Positions 51,572-61,516 of a stretch of DNA of 64,000 bases are shown piece after piece. Position 1 is the stretch's first letter, and the number at the start of each line of letters is the position of its first letter. The notes beneath the pieces were generated by a model that saw only the letters and a program-made list of their open reading frames with translations, made no database searches and was not told where the DNA came from. Made by a program: the position numbers and the translations under genes. Where the stretch lies: NCBI GenBank assembly GCA_005502805.1, contig SCMY01000011.1, positions 1 through 64,000 of the forward strand. Direction: 5' to 3'. This stretch comes from Rhizobiales bacterium 2SD (GTDB taxonomy: Bacteria; Pseudomonadota; Alphaproteobacteria; Rhizobiales; Beijerinckiaceae).

Positions 51572-52379
51572 TCGCTTGCTTCTTCGCCTGGCGGACTTCG
51601 GTATAACGTCCTAGGATCGAATTGACTCCAACAGCAAGCAGGAACACAATAAGTAAAAGTGCGTACATGCGTGGCATATTGAAAGTCGCGTAGGTTTGAA
51701 TGACGGCGTAACCCAGTCCTTGATTTGCGAGTTTTGTCTCGGCTAGGAGTGTTCCGACGATCGCGACTCCCAAACCAATACGGATTCCATTGAGAACAGG
51801 AACCCGCATGGCTGGGATGTAGATTTTCATAAACATCTGAGCGGCATTTAGACGAAAGCTCATTCCGACTCGGATTAGTACCTGATCCACCTCGCGCATC
51901 GAACTCGCAACGCTGACGGCCACGGGAAAGAAGCAAGAAAGGGCCCCCATGGCGATCTTCGATCCAACACCAACGCCAAACCACATGATCATGATCGGGA
52001 AGAAAATGATCTTCGGCGTTGGACCGAGATAGTGCAGCAGAGGCTCGAAGGCATGGCCGAGATAGCGGTTACGGCCAAGGACAACCCCGACGGCAATGCC
52101 ACTTCCGCCCCCTATCGCCACCGCCAGCAGCACCTCACTGACTGTGATGCCGAGGTTCCAATAAAAGCCGCCGTCGAGAAAGAGCAGAACGAATTCTTTC
52201 GCGATGAGCGACAAAGACGGGACGACATCGCGATAGAGCAATCCGGACCGCGCGAGTGCCTCCCATGCGACAACAATCGCCGCTAGTATTGCCAATCGCG
52301 TCAGAATGACCGATCGAGATTCATCGGCTGCGGTATTTGAGACCGACTTCGCCGGTTCTCGCATGGCAAGCAACTGCAT
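51564..52379 (-). CDS. ABC transporter permease, SsuC/TauC family
   Basis: The 271-residue protein has about six membrane helices and the BPD-transport motif near residues 180-200 (RLNAAQMFMKIYIPAMRVPVLNGIRIGLG, the EAA-like loop that binds the ATPase). Family members import sulfonates, taurine, aromatic acids and similar anions. It is followed by the DMT gene and preceded by its binding protein. The second permease of the region is at 55569. Confidence 0.9.
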   Translation of the reverse strand: MQLLAMREPAKSVSNTAADESRSVILTRLAILAAIVVAWEALARSGLLYRDVVPSLSLIAKEFVLLFLDGGFYWNLGITVSEVLLAVAIGGGSGIAVGVVLGRNRYLGHAFEPLLHYLGPTPKIIFFPIMIMWFGVGVGSKIAMGALSCFFPVAVSVASSMREVDQVLIRVGMSFRLNAAQMFMKIYIPAMRVPVLNGIRIGLGVAIVGTLLAETKLANQGLGYAVIQTYATFNMPRMYALLLIVFLLAVGVNSILGRYTEVRQAKKQANG

Positions 52380-52404
52380 GATTTAAGTCCCAGGACAGTC
52401 AGAA

Positions 52405-53370
52405 TTACCGGCGCGGTGGAATCCGGATCAGATCGTCGAGCTGTACCTTCGTCAAAGGCTGCGCGGTATATTTCAGCGCAACGGCATCAGGTACGATAGT
52501 CTCCAGTCCAACGATACGATCGGGATTCAGCGCCTCTTTCGGGAAGAACTCATCTCGTGTCCGCCTAGCGATATCAATCGGCACGCCGACGAATTCTGCG
52601 TAGACCTTGAGCGCCTCTTCGCCGGAATACATCGCCTCGATCGTTTCGCGATAGGCTTCCATGAAACGATTGATCTGATCCTGCTTATTCTGAAGCACCG
52701 ATGTATTGGTGATCAGCAGGCGCACGGTTTGGCTCTTGAAGGCTTTCGTATCGTTGCCGGTGGCAATGACACGGATTTCGCCCTTGCTCAGCTGTTCTAG
52801 CCCAAAGGGAGGAGCGGACCAGCCGACATCGATCTGGCCCGACATAACCTGAGTCAGTGTCGGAGCAGGACCTCCCGTAGCCGTTAAGCGGGGCTTGATG
52901 CCGTTTTCCTGGACAAAGGCGTTGACAACACCATGCGTGGAAGAGCCGTTGGTCGAATAGGCAACAGTCTTACCGTCGAAGTCCTTCAGCGTCTTGATCG
53001 GCGAATCCGCCTTCACATACCAGTAAAGATCCTGGCCGCCCGTGGTTTCCGCGCCGATAATCCGAATTGGAGCTCCTTTCGAATACGCCGAAAGCGCCCC
53101 CATGATGCCACCCGCGACTCCGATGTCGACGCTGTTGGAGAGCACAGCCTGTTGCGTCTCTCCGCCGCCTTGCGTGTAAAGCAGCTGCAGCTCGAGGTTG
53201 TGCCTTTTGAAGATGCCGAGCCGGCTTCCAATTTCTGCCACAGAAGTATCCCAGTTGCCACGCTGACCAACTGCGAGTTTGAGTTGATCCTGTGCGGCAG
53301 CTAAGCTCACACTTGAAGCTGCAATAGCAATAGCGCCCGCAGCAATCAGTAGTCTCTTTAGAATAATCAC
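52405..53370 (-). CDS. ABC transporter substrate-binding protein, SsuA/NMT1-like
   Basis: The 321-residue protein has a signal peptide (KRLLIAAGAIAIAASSVSLAAAQ) and the NMT1/SsuA fold: LKLAVGQRGNWDTSVAEIGSRLGIFKRHNLELQ, AGGIMGALSAYSKGAPIRIIG and TVAYSTNGSSTHGVVNAF. It should bind an anionic aromatic or sulfonate-like ligand. The start is a GTG at 53370 with GGGAGGTTCAA upstream; the longer frame lacks a signal peptide at its end. Confidence 0.9.
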   Translation of the reverse strand: MIILKRLLIAAGAIAIAASSVSLAAAQDQLKLAVGQRGNWDTSVAEIGSRLGIFKRHNLELQLLYTQGGGETQQAVLSNSVDIGVAGGIMGALSAYSKGAPIRIIGAETTGGQDLYWYVKADSPIKTLKDFDGKTVAYSTNGSSTHGVVNAFVQENGIKPRLTATGGPAPTLTQVMSGQIDVGWSAPPFGLEQLSKGEIRVIATGNDTKAFKSQTVRLLITNTSVLQNKQDQINRFMEAYRETIEAMYSGEEALKVYAEFVGVPIDIARRTRDEFFPKEALNPDRIVGLETIVPDAVALKYTAQPLTKVQLDDLIRIPPRR

Positions 53371-53434
53371 TTGAACCTCCCATAAAGTTTTGTTGGTTTT
53401 TTGGACAAGCTCTAGCTTGGCCGCCCTTGCCGAT

Positions 53435-54427
53435 CTAGATCTTGAACGCTTCCAGTGTCGGCAAATGAAAAAGCTCATCAATTCCCAACTGGCGAGGCGA
53501 AAGACCTTGCGAATGATGGGTCTTCAGGAAAGCGTCGAGCACATGCAGGTTGGGTCCAACTCCGTAGGACCAAAAATCCTCGCCCATCAGCGCGCGGGCC
53601 GATTGAAGTTGCTCTTCCACGAAGGGCAGCGTGATCTTCGTCGCCGAGGTATCACTCAGCCGTCCCAGCGCAACCCGCTTCGATTGCTCAAAGGCCTTTA
53701 ACAGTGCAGCCGGCAGCCATGGGTGCTCTTCAACGATGGTGCGGCGGGCGCCTATGGCATGCATGATGGGAAAAATCTTGGTGCGCCGATAATAGTCGGC
53801 GGCGGCAGAGGTCGGATCCGAAAACAGCCGCACGACGTTGGGATGACCAGCCTCGAAAGAGGAAGGTGAGCGCGGACCGATAAAGCCATCGATCTCACCG
53901 TTGGCAAGCATCTGGTTCAGGGATCGGTCTGCAGGCGCTTGCTCCAGACGAATGTCCGACGGCAGTGACACCTGAATCTTCTCGGCACGCCCGGGTTGCT
54001 CGATACCGCCCCGCACCCAGGTCACATCTGAAGGCTTCACCCCGTAATCATCTTCAAGAAGGGCGCGAATCCAGACACAGGCGGTAAGCTGGTATTCAGG
54101 GCAACCGATACGCTTACCCTTCAGATCCTGCGGCTTCTCGATGCCACGGTCGTTGCGGATAAAAATGCCGGTGTGCCGGAATGCTCGCGAGACAAAAGCC
54201 GGGACGCCGACATAGGGGTTGGTCCCTTGTGCTGTCTTGATGGTGAAACTCGAAAGCGAAGCTTCGCAAACGTCGAATTCAGCATGCCTGAAAGCACGAA
54301 AAAAAATCTCCTCCGGCACGAGCTTCATGAAGACAGGATCGACACCATCGATTTGCACCTCACCATCGAGCAGCGGCCTGTTGCGATCGTAGTCACCAAT
54401 AGCTATTGAAAGACGAAGCTTCGACAA
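53435..54427 (-). CDS. 4,5-dihydroxyphthalate decarboxylase-like protein
   Basis: The 330-residue protein begins at TTG with GGGAGGGATCA upstream and has no signal peptide, so it is cytoplasmic. The start LRLSIAIGDYDRNRPLLDGEV and EEIFFRAFRHAEFDVCEASLSS match Pht5/OphC-type 4,5-dihydroxyphthalate decarboxylases, which share the periplasmic-binding-protein fold and are often mislabelled as binding proteins. The expected reaction is 4,5-dihydroxyphthalate to protocatechuate. The substrate could differ. It lies beside the ABC uptake genes. Confidence 0.75.
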   Translation of the reverse strand: MSKLRLSIAIGDYDRNRPLLDGEVQIDGVDPVFMKLVPEEIFFRAFRHAEFDVCEASLSSFTIKTAQGTNPYVGVPAFVSRAFRHTGIFIRNDRGIEKPQDLKGKRIGCPEYQLTACVWIRALLEDDYGVKPSDVTWVRGGIEQPGRAEKIQVSLPSDIRLEQAPADRSLNQMLANGEIDGFIGPRSPSSFEAGHPNVVRLFSDPTSAAADYYRRTKIFPIMHAIGARRTIVEEHPWLPAALLKAFEQSKRVALGRLSDTSATKITLPFVEEQLQSARALMGEDFWSYGVGPNLHVLDAFLKTHHSQGLSPRQLGIDELFHLPTLEAFKI

Positions 54428-54526
54428 TGATCCCTCCCGAGCGGCCCACCGGCCGCGCTCTTTACCGAGGATCATGCTGTCTGCTGGCGCCCGCGACAAA
54501 GACTTATCCGAGATGCCAGTTAGATA

Positions 54527-55489
54527 TTAGCTGTTTGGCGCTGCCGCCCCGACCCGTCTCGCGAGCGGTCCCAGCGACTCAAGCAGACGTTTGACGATCG
54601 TGTTGAGAAAGCTGTCGATCGCGTCCTGATGACGCGAGAGCGGCGCATGAGACGGCTTCAGCAGGTAGAGGGTACGCGTCAGGGGGGTGTCCGAAATTCG
54701 TTGGACTGCAATTTTCCCCGCTCGAATTTCCTCGACGGCTGTCCCATAGGGCATGAAGCTTGATGCTGCGCCCCGGACCACCAAGGTTCGCATCGCAGGA
54801 ATGGACTGCGCCTCGTAAACGATCCGCAAGTTCAGCGTGTATTTCTCGGCCGCGCTCTTCAAGAGACGCTGGACCATGTCACGCTCGCCGGCCTGAACCA
54901 GATCATGTGTCAGCGCCTCGGCCAACGTCAGCGATTCTGGAAGGGACGTGTCGGTCGCCGGGCGTACGAAAAGAAGCTCCTCGATAAGAATGGCCTTGCG
55001 CTCAACCCCTGGTCGCGGCTCGTCGGCGCCATAGGCGAAAGCGTAGTTGAGTTCGCCGCGTTCGAGCGACATCGCAAGGCCGTAGCTCAACTCTTCCACC
55101 AGGCTCAATGACACGTTCGGCATGGTCTGCTTGGCATCGAGCAGCATGTCCGGCCCGATCTGCAGCACGATGCTCGGAGTCAGACCCAGTATGAGCATCT
55201 CCTGCTCATGACCCGGCAGACCGCGAAACTCTCGCTTGATCTCCTCCACGTCCTGAAGCAGCCGACGCGCGCGCTCCAGAAGGAGCTTGCCGGCCTCCGT
55301 GAGTTCGACGCCACGAGAGTGGCGTAGCAGCAAATCGGCGCGGAGTTCCTGCTCGAGCTGTCGAATTTGCAGGCCGAGGGCAGGCTGAGCGACATTGAGC
55401 TGCTCGGCCGCGCGCGTGATGTTCCCGACCTCCGCGATTCGTACGAAATATTGAAGCTGTCGAAGATTGATCCTCGCCTCCTCCGGCAC
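54527..55489 (-). CDS. LysR-family transcriptional regulator
   Basis: The 320-residue protein has an N-terminal winged HTH (LRQLQYFVRIAEVGNITRAAEQLNVAQPALGLQIRQLEQEL) and a C-terminal effector-binding domain. LysR regulators often activate catabolic genes when the substrate or an intermediate binds. It sits inside the minus-strand uptake and degradation block, between the permease and the decarboxylase-like gene, and may control them. Confidence 0.93.
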   Translation of the reverse strand: MPEEARINLRQLQYFVRIAEVGNITRAAEQLNVAQPALGLQIRQLEQELRADLLLRHSRGVELTEAGKLLLERARRLLQDVEEIKREFRGLPGHEQEMLILGLTPSIVLQIGPDMLLDAKQTMPNVSLSLVEELSYGLAMSLERGELNYAFAYGADEPRPGVERKAILIEELLFVRPATDTSLPESLTLAEALTHDLVQAGERDMVQRLLKSAAEKYTLNLRIVYEAQSIPAMRTLVVRGAASSFMPYGTAVEEIRAGKIAVQRISDTPLTRTLYLLKPSHAPLSRHQDAIDSFLNTIVKRLLESLGPLARRVGAAAPNS

Positions 55490-55568
55490 TGGATGACGCG
55501 CCGATTATGTCGGCGGCGCGCCCTGTCGAGAAGAAGCTAACGCATCGCGCTTGCGACCACGAGGCACA

Positions 55569-56324
55569 TTACCGCGAAGGGCGAAGCCAGCGCTCTATCC
55601 ACTCCAGCGCCGAAAAGAGGACCACGCTAACCAGGATAACGAAGATGATCGTGGCAAAAACGCCAGGAAGATCGTAGCGCTCGGCGAGGTCATTGATCAG
55701 CTGGCCAAGCCCGCCGAAGTTGATCAGGAATTCAACGCCGATGAGGTTGATCAGCGTGAAAATCAGGCCCAGGCGGATCCCGGTAAAGATCGTTGGAATT
55801 GCCGCTGGAAACTGGATTTTCCAGAACAACTGGCCTGAGCTCAGATTGTAGCTATGACCGACGTTCAGCAGCGTCTTCCTAACAGCCTGGAATCCTTCAA
55901 GGGTCTTCAACAAGGCCGGAGCAAGCCCAGCAACGAAACCCATCGCGACGATTGTTGCCGAGCTACGACCAAATATGACGAGAAAAAGTGGGTAAGCGAG
56001 CACGATCGGCGCAGCCGCCGCCGCAGCGATCCATGACTCTGTGGCCAGCCTCAGGATGCGGTGCTTGTGGAGCAGTATACCACCACCGATGCTGAAGCCG
56101 ATGACAAGCAGGCTCGCGGCAAGCGCCTCCGCACCGGTAACCAATAGCCGGTGTAGAAGCTGTTCCTCGGCGAATAGACGACCGAAGGCGCCGAGAACGG
56201 CTGAAGGAAACGGGATTACGAACTGGTTCAGCACCCCGATGGCGAGCATAGCCTCGACGGCGCAGAAGCAGAGTGCGACACAGCCCAAGCCGAACGCAAT
56301 GGGTGGGATCCTCACAGCTCCCAC
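55569..56324 (-). CDS. ABC transporter permease, SsuC/TauC family, second copy
   Basis: The 251-residue protein has about six membrane helices and the ATPase-contact loop GHSYNLSSGQLFWKIQFPAAIPTIFTGIRLG. It lies 3 bp behind the ATPase gene and is distinct in sequence from the permease at 51564. One ATPase and two permeases suggest a heteromeric transporter or an ATPase shared by two. Confidence 0.9.
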   Translation of the reverse strand: MGAVRIPPIAFGLGCVALCFCAVEAMLAIGVLNQFVIPFPSAVLGAFGRLFAEEQLLHRLLVTGAEALAASLLVIGFSIGGGILLHKHRILRLATESWIAAAAAAPIVLAYPLFLVIFGRSSATIVAMGFVAGLAPALLKTLEGFQAVRKTLLNVGHSYNLSSGQLFWKIQFPAAIPTIFTGIRLGLIFTLINLIGVEFLINFGGLGQLINDLAERYDLPGVFATIIFVILVSVVLFSALEWIERWLRPSR

Positions 56325-56327
56325 GGC

Positions 56328-57182
56328 TTAGGCTCCCCTCAGCCGCGCACTATCCTCGGCCTCTGCCATACCACGCGAAGCCTCCTCGCGCAGATCGTTC
56401 CAGATCTCCGCCACGTAACGACCGAAAGCGTCGCTCCCGACGACATCGCCTTGGCGCGGACGCGGCAAATGAATATCAACGATCCTCTTCACCTTGCCGG
56501 GCCGGAAAGTCATGATGAGAACCCGATCGGACAGCTGCACGGCTTCCGTGATGTTATGGGTAATCAGCAGCGTGGTCTGACGCAAATCCTGCTGGATCTT
56601 GAGAACCTTGTCTCCGAGCAGCACACGGGTCTGCTCATCCAGAGCCGCGAATGGCTCGTCCATCAGCAGGATCTTTGGCTCGAATACCAGAGTGCGGGCA
56701 ATGGCCACGCGCTGCCGCATGCCGCCGGAGAGCTCGGACGGATAGCGCTGCTCGAAGCCAGTCAAGCCAACCATGTCGATGAACTTGCGCGCGACCGCAT
56801 AACGCTCGGTCTTAGGCACGCCTTTGACCTCTAGCGGAAAGGCGACGTTGTCGATCACGGTACGCCACGGGAATGTCGATTCTTCCTGGAAAACCATGCC
56901 AATCGACGCATGAGGCCCTGAGATCCGCTCGCCTCCGACCACGACGGACCCGTCATAACCGCCTACGAGCCCTCCGAGGATGTTGAACACCGTCGACTTG
57001 CCGCAACCCGACGGGCCGATGATCGACACGAATTCCCCTCGTTTGATCTCGAAGGACACCCCGTCAACTGCGGTCACCGTCCCTTCACGCGTATTGAAAC
57101 GCATGGAGACGTCCTGGATGACCAAATCGATCTCATCTGTCGTGTCGGCCGCCAGACGCAGCTTCGCACTGGATGCCCGCAT
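56328..57182 (-). CDS. ABC transporter ATP-binding protein, SsuB/TauB family
   Basis: The 284-residue ATPase has Walker A IIGPSGCGKSTVFNILGG, the Q-loop MVFQEESTFPWRTV, the signature ELSGGMRQRVAIARTLVF, Walker B ILLMDEPFAALDE and the switch His in LLITHN. It drives both permeases. The start at 57182 was chosen for AGAGGACGAAACGG upstream; an in-frame GTG at 57242 is an alternative. Confidence 0.93.
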   Translation of the reverse strand: MRASSAKLRLAADTTDEIDLVIQDVSMRFNTREGTVTAVDGVSFEIKRGEFVSIIGPSGCGKSTVFNILGGLVGGYDGSVVVGGERISGPHASIGMVFQEESTFPWRTVIDNVAFPLEVKGVPKTERYAVARKFIDMVGLTGFEQRYPSELSGGMRQRVAIARTLVFEPKILLMDEPFAALDEQTRVLLGDKVLKIQQDLRQTTLLITHNITEAVQLSDRVLIMTFRPGKVKRIVDIHLPRPRQGDVVGSDAFGRYVAEIWNDLREEASRGMAEAEDSARLRGA

Positions 57183-57503
57183 ATCCGTTTCGTCCTCTGA
57201 ATGGCTGCCGCTCATTAGCCCAATCCGCGCTTCGAAACGCACAGGGGTGCGGCGCGCGGAATGGAGGCATTGCTATCTATTGCGATAAGTCCGAGCATGT
57301 CGGCCCTTCCCTTTATCGCGGTTGTCGTTTTGGAGATGCTCCGCTTGCCATCAACGGTATGAGGGTCGGGCAGCCAGGTCCAAGATTATCTCGCTTGGCC
57401 TCTCAAACATTTGTGCGGTACCCTCGACGTTCCGCGTGGGTGCGCGAAAGTTGGTAACGCACGCATGAATAGAGGACTAGATTAGAGCCGAGACCCGGAA
57501 ATC

Positions 57504-58007
57504 ATGGCAAACAGAAATCAGGCGCGGGTCGAAGAGCCAGCGGTCGAGTTTAACGATTTGCCTTTGCAATCGAGCATCGGCTATCAGTTGCGCATGGCTA
57601 ATCGTGCGATGCAGCGTTATCTTCAGTCGCAGATCGAACCGCATGGCGTAACGCTCGGCATGTGGTACTTCTTGCGCGCCCTTTGGCAAGAGGACGGCCT
57701 AACACAGCGCGAACTATCTCAACGAATCGGCACGATGGAGCCCACAACCCTCTCTGCCTTGGCGGCGATGGAACGCTCCGGGCTGGTGACCCGGGAACGT
57801 GACGATACCGATAGACGCAAGCTGAACGTGAGGCTCACGCCGAGGGGGCGCGGGTTGAAGAAAAAACTGATCCCCTGCGCCGAACACGTTATCGATCGCG
57901 CAACGACCGGCTTCGCTCCAGAGGACAAGGCGAGATTCCTGGGCTATCTCGCCACGGTTCAACGCAATTTCGGGGACAGCTACGCGACGCCTGAAGAGGT
58001 CGACTAG
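57504..58007 (+). CDS. MarR-family transcriptional regulator
   Basis: The 167-residue protein has the MarR winged helix: IGYQLRMANRAMQRYLQSQIEPHGVTLGMWYFLRALWQEDG, then LTQRELSQRIGTMEPTTLSALAAMERSGLVTRERDDTDRRKLNVRLT, with the DxDRR wing. Such repressors release DNA on binding aromatic acids. It is divergent from the ABC ATPase gene and converges with the ThDP enzyme gene, overlapping by 4 bp. Candidate operators are considered in the findings. Confidence 0.93.
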   Translation: MANRNQARVEEPAVEFNDLPLQSSIGYQLRMANRAMQRYLQSQIEPHGVTLGMWYFLRALWQEDGLTQRELSQRIGTMEPTTLSALAAMERSGLVTRERDDTDRRKLNVRLTPRGRGLKKKLIPCAEHVIDRATTGFAPEDKARFLGYLATVQRNFGDSYATPEEVD

Positions 58008-59791
58008 TCTCCGGCTGTTTTGGACCCTTCGCGGGTCATCCCGGCGGCCATCGTCGGGTTATAGCCGGGCTTCACCCGCGCATCGATCACGACCGACGCA
58101 CCCGCCTTTGCGGCCGAGACCCCTTCGCGAACGGCCTTGACGAGATCGGCCGTGGTCGTTACAGGGCCGATTCCGACGAGCCCTTGCGCTCGCGCAATGG
58201 CTGCGATGTCGATGTCGGGGTCTCCGATCCGCTGCCCGATCCACTTGTTTTCGACCGGCCGGTCTCTCGTGCGCGCGACACGTTCCTGATGGATTTCGTC
58301 ATTGTAGAACGACCGGTTATTCGAAACGATCGCCAGGAAAGGCAGCTTGTAGTGAGCGGCGGTCCACAGCGCCGAAACCCCCATCATCGTGTCCCCGTCG
58401 CCGAGGACGGCGACCGGAAGCCGTTCGGAGCCCTTGAACGCAAGCGCTGCGCCAACGAGCATGCCGGGGCCGGAACCAATACCGGCGCCGCCATCGGAAC
58501 CGAGATAATCAAGCGGGTGGCGAAAGTGCCAGGACTCGCCGGCCCAACCCAGCGGCAGTCGCACCAGCGAGACGATCTCGTCGCGCAAAACCTCCCCGAT
58601 CGCTGCAGCAAGCGAGACGACATCGAGTTCCCGGGCCTGCTTCTCGAGGTTCAGCGCAGGCAAGGCCGGAAGCGTGTCCGGCTCCGAGCCCGCACCCACG
58701 CCCAGCTCATCCGCGATAAGGTGCAGGGTGAGATCCGGGTCGCCGCTCAAATACAGGTCGGCGGGCGGCAGCGCCTGATGATCCATGCTCCAGCCATTGT
58801 GGAGATGGTGATCGAGCGCAACGTTGATCACCTTCGCACCGGCCGCGCCGCCCCCCTGCTTCAGCGTTCCGGCGAGATCGACCCAGTCGAAAGCTGCGAT
58901 CACGTCCGCCTCGCGAATATGCCGGGCTCCCGTCTCGTCGAGGAAATGGCCGGGCTTGGCGGCGTGGAGCTCATGGTCGGTTGGGAAGACCGCGCCCACC
59001 TTGATATCGGTGAGCACCCGCGCCTTGAGCCGCTCCGCGAGCGCGACACGGCGCGCCCAGTCGCGCGGGTCGCGCGACAGCCGGCCGAGCAGGATGAGCG
59101 GGTTTCGGGCGCCGGCGAGCAGCGCAGCGGCGGCGGTGATGTCATCGCTCGCCGGAACGCTCGTGGACGGCGCCCTGTAGCGCGCCGGATCGGGAAATTC
59201 GGGCATGGCCTCCAGGCGTCGCTCCTGCATGGAGACGTCGAGGCAGACATAGGTCGGCGCCATGGGGGTCGCGCGCGTCAGGTTGACGGCGCGCAGCAGG
59301 GATTCGAGCGTCGCCGGCACAGAAACGGGCTGGTCGTCCCATTTGATATAAGGCCTGATCAGCGCCGCCTGGTCCTTGGCGGTGTGCAGCCAGTCGATCC
59401 AGGGGCGCCGCTCGGCGGCGTCGAAAGGCCCCGTCGCGCCGAGGATGAGCATGGGAACGCGATCGCACCACGCATTGTAGATCGCCATCGCTCCATGCAT
59501 GAGCCCGACATTGCTGTGAAGGATCACGCCCATCGGATGGCCGGCCACCTTCGCATAGCCATGGGCTACGGCGACGGCATGCTCCTCGTGCAAGCACAGC
59601 AGCATCTGCGGCTGCTCGTTGCCGAGATGGTTGACGAGGCTGTCATGCAATCCGCGGAAGCTCGAACCCGGATTCAGGGCGAGATACGGTATGTCGAGCT
59701 TACGAAGCATGGCGGCGACGGCGTCACTGCCCCAGATCCCGTTATCGTGGGATGCTACCGGCACATCGATGCCGTCCAACGGAATGCTCAT
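58004..59791 (-). CDS. Thiamine diphosphate-dependent decarboxylase-like enzyme
   Basis: The 595-residue protein has the ThDP N-domain with ALNPGSSFRGLHDSL and CLHEEHAVAVAHGYAKVAG (the Glu that activates ThDP is in HEEH), and the C-domain VAVLGDGDTMMGV, ending with FLAIVSNNRSFYND (the GDG to NN ThDP/Mg motif). It resembles benzoylformate decarboxylase and acetolactate synthase relatives. With the downstream dehydrogenase it could decarboxylate an aromatic 2-oxo acid. The start at 59791 follows GAGGAAAACCTG. Confidence 0.85.
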   Translation of the reverse strand: MSIPLDGIDVPVASHDNGIWGSDAVAAMLRKLDIPYLALNPGSSFRGLHDSLVNHLGNEQPQMLLCLHEEHAVAVAHGYAKVAGHPMGVILHSNVGLMHGAMAIYNAWCDRVPMLILGATGPFDAAERRPWIDWLHTAKDQAALIRPYIKWDDQPVSVPATLESLLRAVNLTRATPMAPTYVCLDVSMQERRLEAMPEFPDPARYRAPSTSVPASDDITAAAALLAGARNPLILLGRLSRDPRDWARRVALAERLKARVLTDIKVGAVFPTDHELHAAKPGHFLDETGARHIREADVIAAFDWVDLAGTLKQGGGAAGAKVINVALDHHLHNGWSMDHQALPPADLYLSGDPDLTLHLIADELGVGAGSEPDTLPALPALNLEKQARELDVVSLAAAIGEVLRDEIVSLVRLPLGWAGESWHFRHPLDYLGSDGGAGIGSGPGMLVGAALAFKGSERLPVAVLGDGDTMMGVSALWTAAHYKLPFLAIVSNNRSFYNDEIHQERVARTRDRPVENKWIGQRIGDPDIDIAAIARAQGLVGIGPVTTTADLVKAVREGVSAAKAGASVVIDARVKPGYNPTMAAGMTREGSKTAGD

Positions 59792-59973
59792 CAGGTTTTC
59801 CTCGGTTGTTCTTCTCATTGCTCAGGCGCCGACATCCGCACTTCTCGCACAGGATGTCGGCGGCCAGAACGGTTGATGATTGTCTGGCAGCAAGCTCCGG
59901 CGCTTTGGGCGGGAGCCGGTTGAGCGCGCGGCGCCCGCCCGGCATCGCACCAGGGCCGGATCCCGCAGGCCGC

Positions 59974-61443
59974 TCAGGCGCGGCCCTGTTTCAGGCTGAC
60001 GTGAACGTTCTTCTCCTGCGTGAACGCCAGGAGTTCGCCCAGACACTCCTCGCGCCCCAGCCCCGATTGCTTCCAGCCGCCAAAGGGCGCTCCGAGGAAA
60101 TGCTTCGAGACCTCGTTGATCCAGACGAAGCCGGCCTCGACCGCCATCGCAGTGCGATGCGCCTTGAGCAGGTCGTTGGTCCAGATCGAGCAGGTCAGCC
60201 CGTATTCGACGCCGTTGACCTGCGACACCATCGCAGCTTCGTCGTCCCAGGGCGCGATCGCCAGGACCGGACCGAAGATCTCCTCGCGGGCGATACGCAT
60301 CCCTGGCTCGACATCGGCGAAGATGGTCGGTTCGATGTAGAAGCCCTTTTTCAGGGCCGGGCCGTCCGGCGTGCCGCCACCGGTCACGAGACGCGCGCCC
60401 TCCTCCCTGGCCGACGCGATGTAGCCGAGCACGCGCTCGTACTGCGTACGGCTGATGAGGGCGCCCATCGTCGTCGCTTCGTCCGTCGGCAGGCCCGGCA
60501 CATAGTGGCTCGCCTTGGCCGGAAGGCGGGCCAGTACGTCTTCGTAGATGGCGCGGTGCACGAAAGCACGGCTGGTCGAGCCGCAGGACTGCCCGCACCA
60601 GGTGAAGTTCATGCCCGCGACGATGGCCTGCGCGACCTGCTCCGGGCCGGCGTCCGGGAAGGCGATCAGCGCGTTCTTGCCGCCGAGCTCGAGCAGAACC
60701 GGCTTGATCGTATCGCTTGCGGCGCGCATGACCGCGCGCCCCGCACCCACGCTGCCGATGATCGCGACCTTGTCGATGCCGGGATGGCCGGCAAGAGCGG
60801 CGCCCGCCTCGCGCCCGCCCGGCAGGACGCTGAACACGCCCTTCGGCAGAATGCCGTGGACGAGCTCCGCCAGCCGCAGCGATGACAGCGGCGCCTGTTC
60901 CGGCGGTTTCACGATGACGGCGTTGCCGGCCGCGAGCGGGGCCGCGATCTTGCCGGCACAGAACATGAACGGGTGATTGAAGGCGAGGATACGCGCTACC
61001 ACGCCGAGCGGCTGCCGAACCGTGAGGTTCAGCGCATCCGGCCCCATCGGAATGGTGTCGCCCTTCATCTCGGTGACGAGACCTGCGAAGAAATCGAGCT
61101 GGGCCGCGGCGATCGCGGCGTCGCCGATCATCTCGCGCACGGGATTGCCGCAGTTCGCCGCATCGAGGGCGGCGAGCTCGCGCGCATTGGCGCGCACCAC
61201 GGCCGCAACCTCCTTGAGAAGGCGCCCGCGCTCCAGCGGCACGACGTCGCGCCAGACACGGAAAGCCTCGCGAGCGGCGACGACCGCTGCGTCGACGTCG
61301 GCGCCGCCGGCCTCCGCAACATCTCCGATCGGTTCATCGAGCCCTGGATTGAAGGTCGGGTTGTAGCGGCCCGAACTCGGATGGTGCCACTCTCCGCCGA
61401 AATAGAGACTACGGCCGCTCGGTGCCGGTTGAGTTTTCAACAT
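59974..61443 (-). CDS. NAD(P)-dependent aldehyde dehydrogenase
   Basis: The 489-residue enzyme has VARILAFNHPFMFCAGKIAAPLAAG, the Gly-rich IGSVGAGRAV cofactor loop, the general base in LLELGGKNALI and the catalytic Cys in WCGQSCGSTSR. It oxidises an aldehyde to a carboxylic acid. Together with the ThDP enzyme it gives a 2-oxo acid to aldehyde to acid route. The start at 61443 gives a normal family N-terminus (MLKTQPAPSG). Confidence 0.93.
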   Translation of the reverse strand: MLKTQPAPSGRSLYFGGEWHHPSSGRYNPTFNPGLDEPIGDVAEAGGADVDAAVVAAREAFRVWRDVVPLERGRLLKEVAAVVRANARELAALDAANCGNPVREMIGDAAIAAAQLDFFAGLVTEMKGDTIPMGPDALNLTVRQPLGVVARILAFNHPFMFCAGKIAAPLAAGNAVIVKPPEQAPLSSLRLAELVHGILPKGVFSVLPGGREAGAALAGHPGIDKVAIIGSVGAGRAVMRAASDTIKPVLLELGGKNALIAFPDAGPEQVAQAIVAGMNFTWCGQSCGSTSRAFVHRAIYEDVLARLPAKASHYVPGLPTDEATTMGALISRTQYERVLGYIASAREEGARLVTGGGTPDGPALKKGFYIEPTIFADVEPGMRIAREEIFGPVLAIAPWDDEAAMVSQVNGVEYGLTCSIWTNDLLKAHRTAMAVEAGFVWINEVSKHFLGAPFGGWKQSGLGREECLGELLAFTQEKNVHVSLKQGRA

Positions 61444-61516
61444 CCTGGGGTCCTCACAAGCCACCGCCACGTCAAAGGGCGGCCGCAAGGGCCGCCCTTC
61501 CTAAACTTCTTCAGGA

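Noticed and set aside
58184..59923. 579-aa plus-strand ORF
   Set aside because: Antisense to the ThDP enzyme, which has intact motifs; composition typical of a shadow frame.
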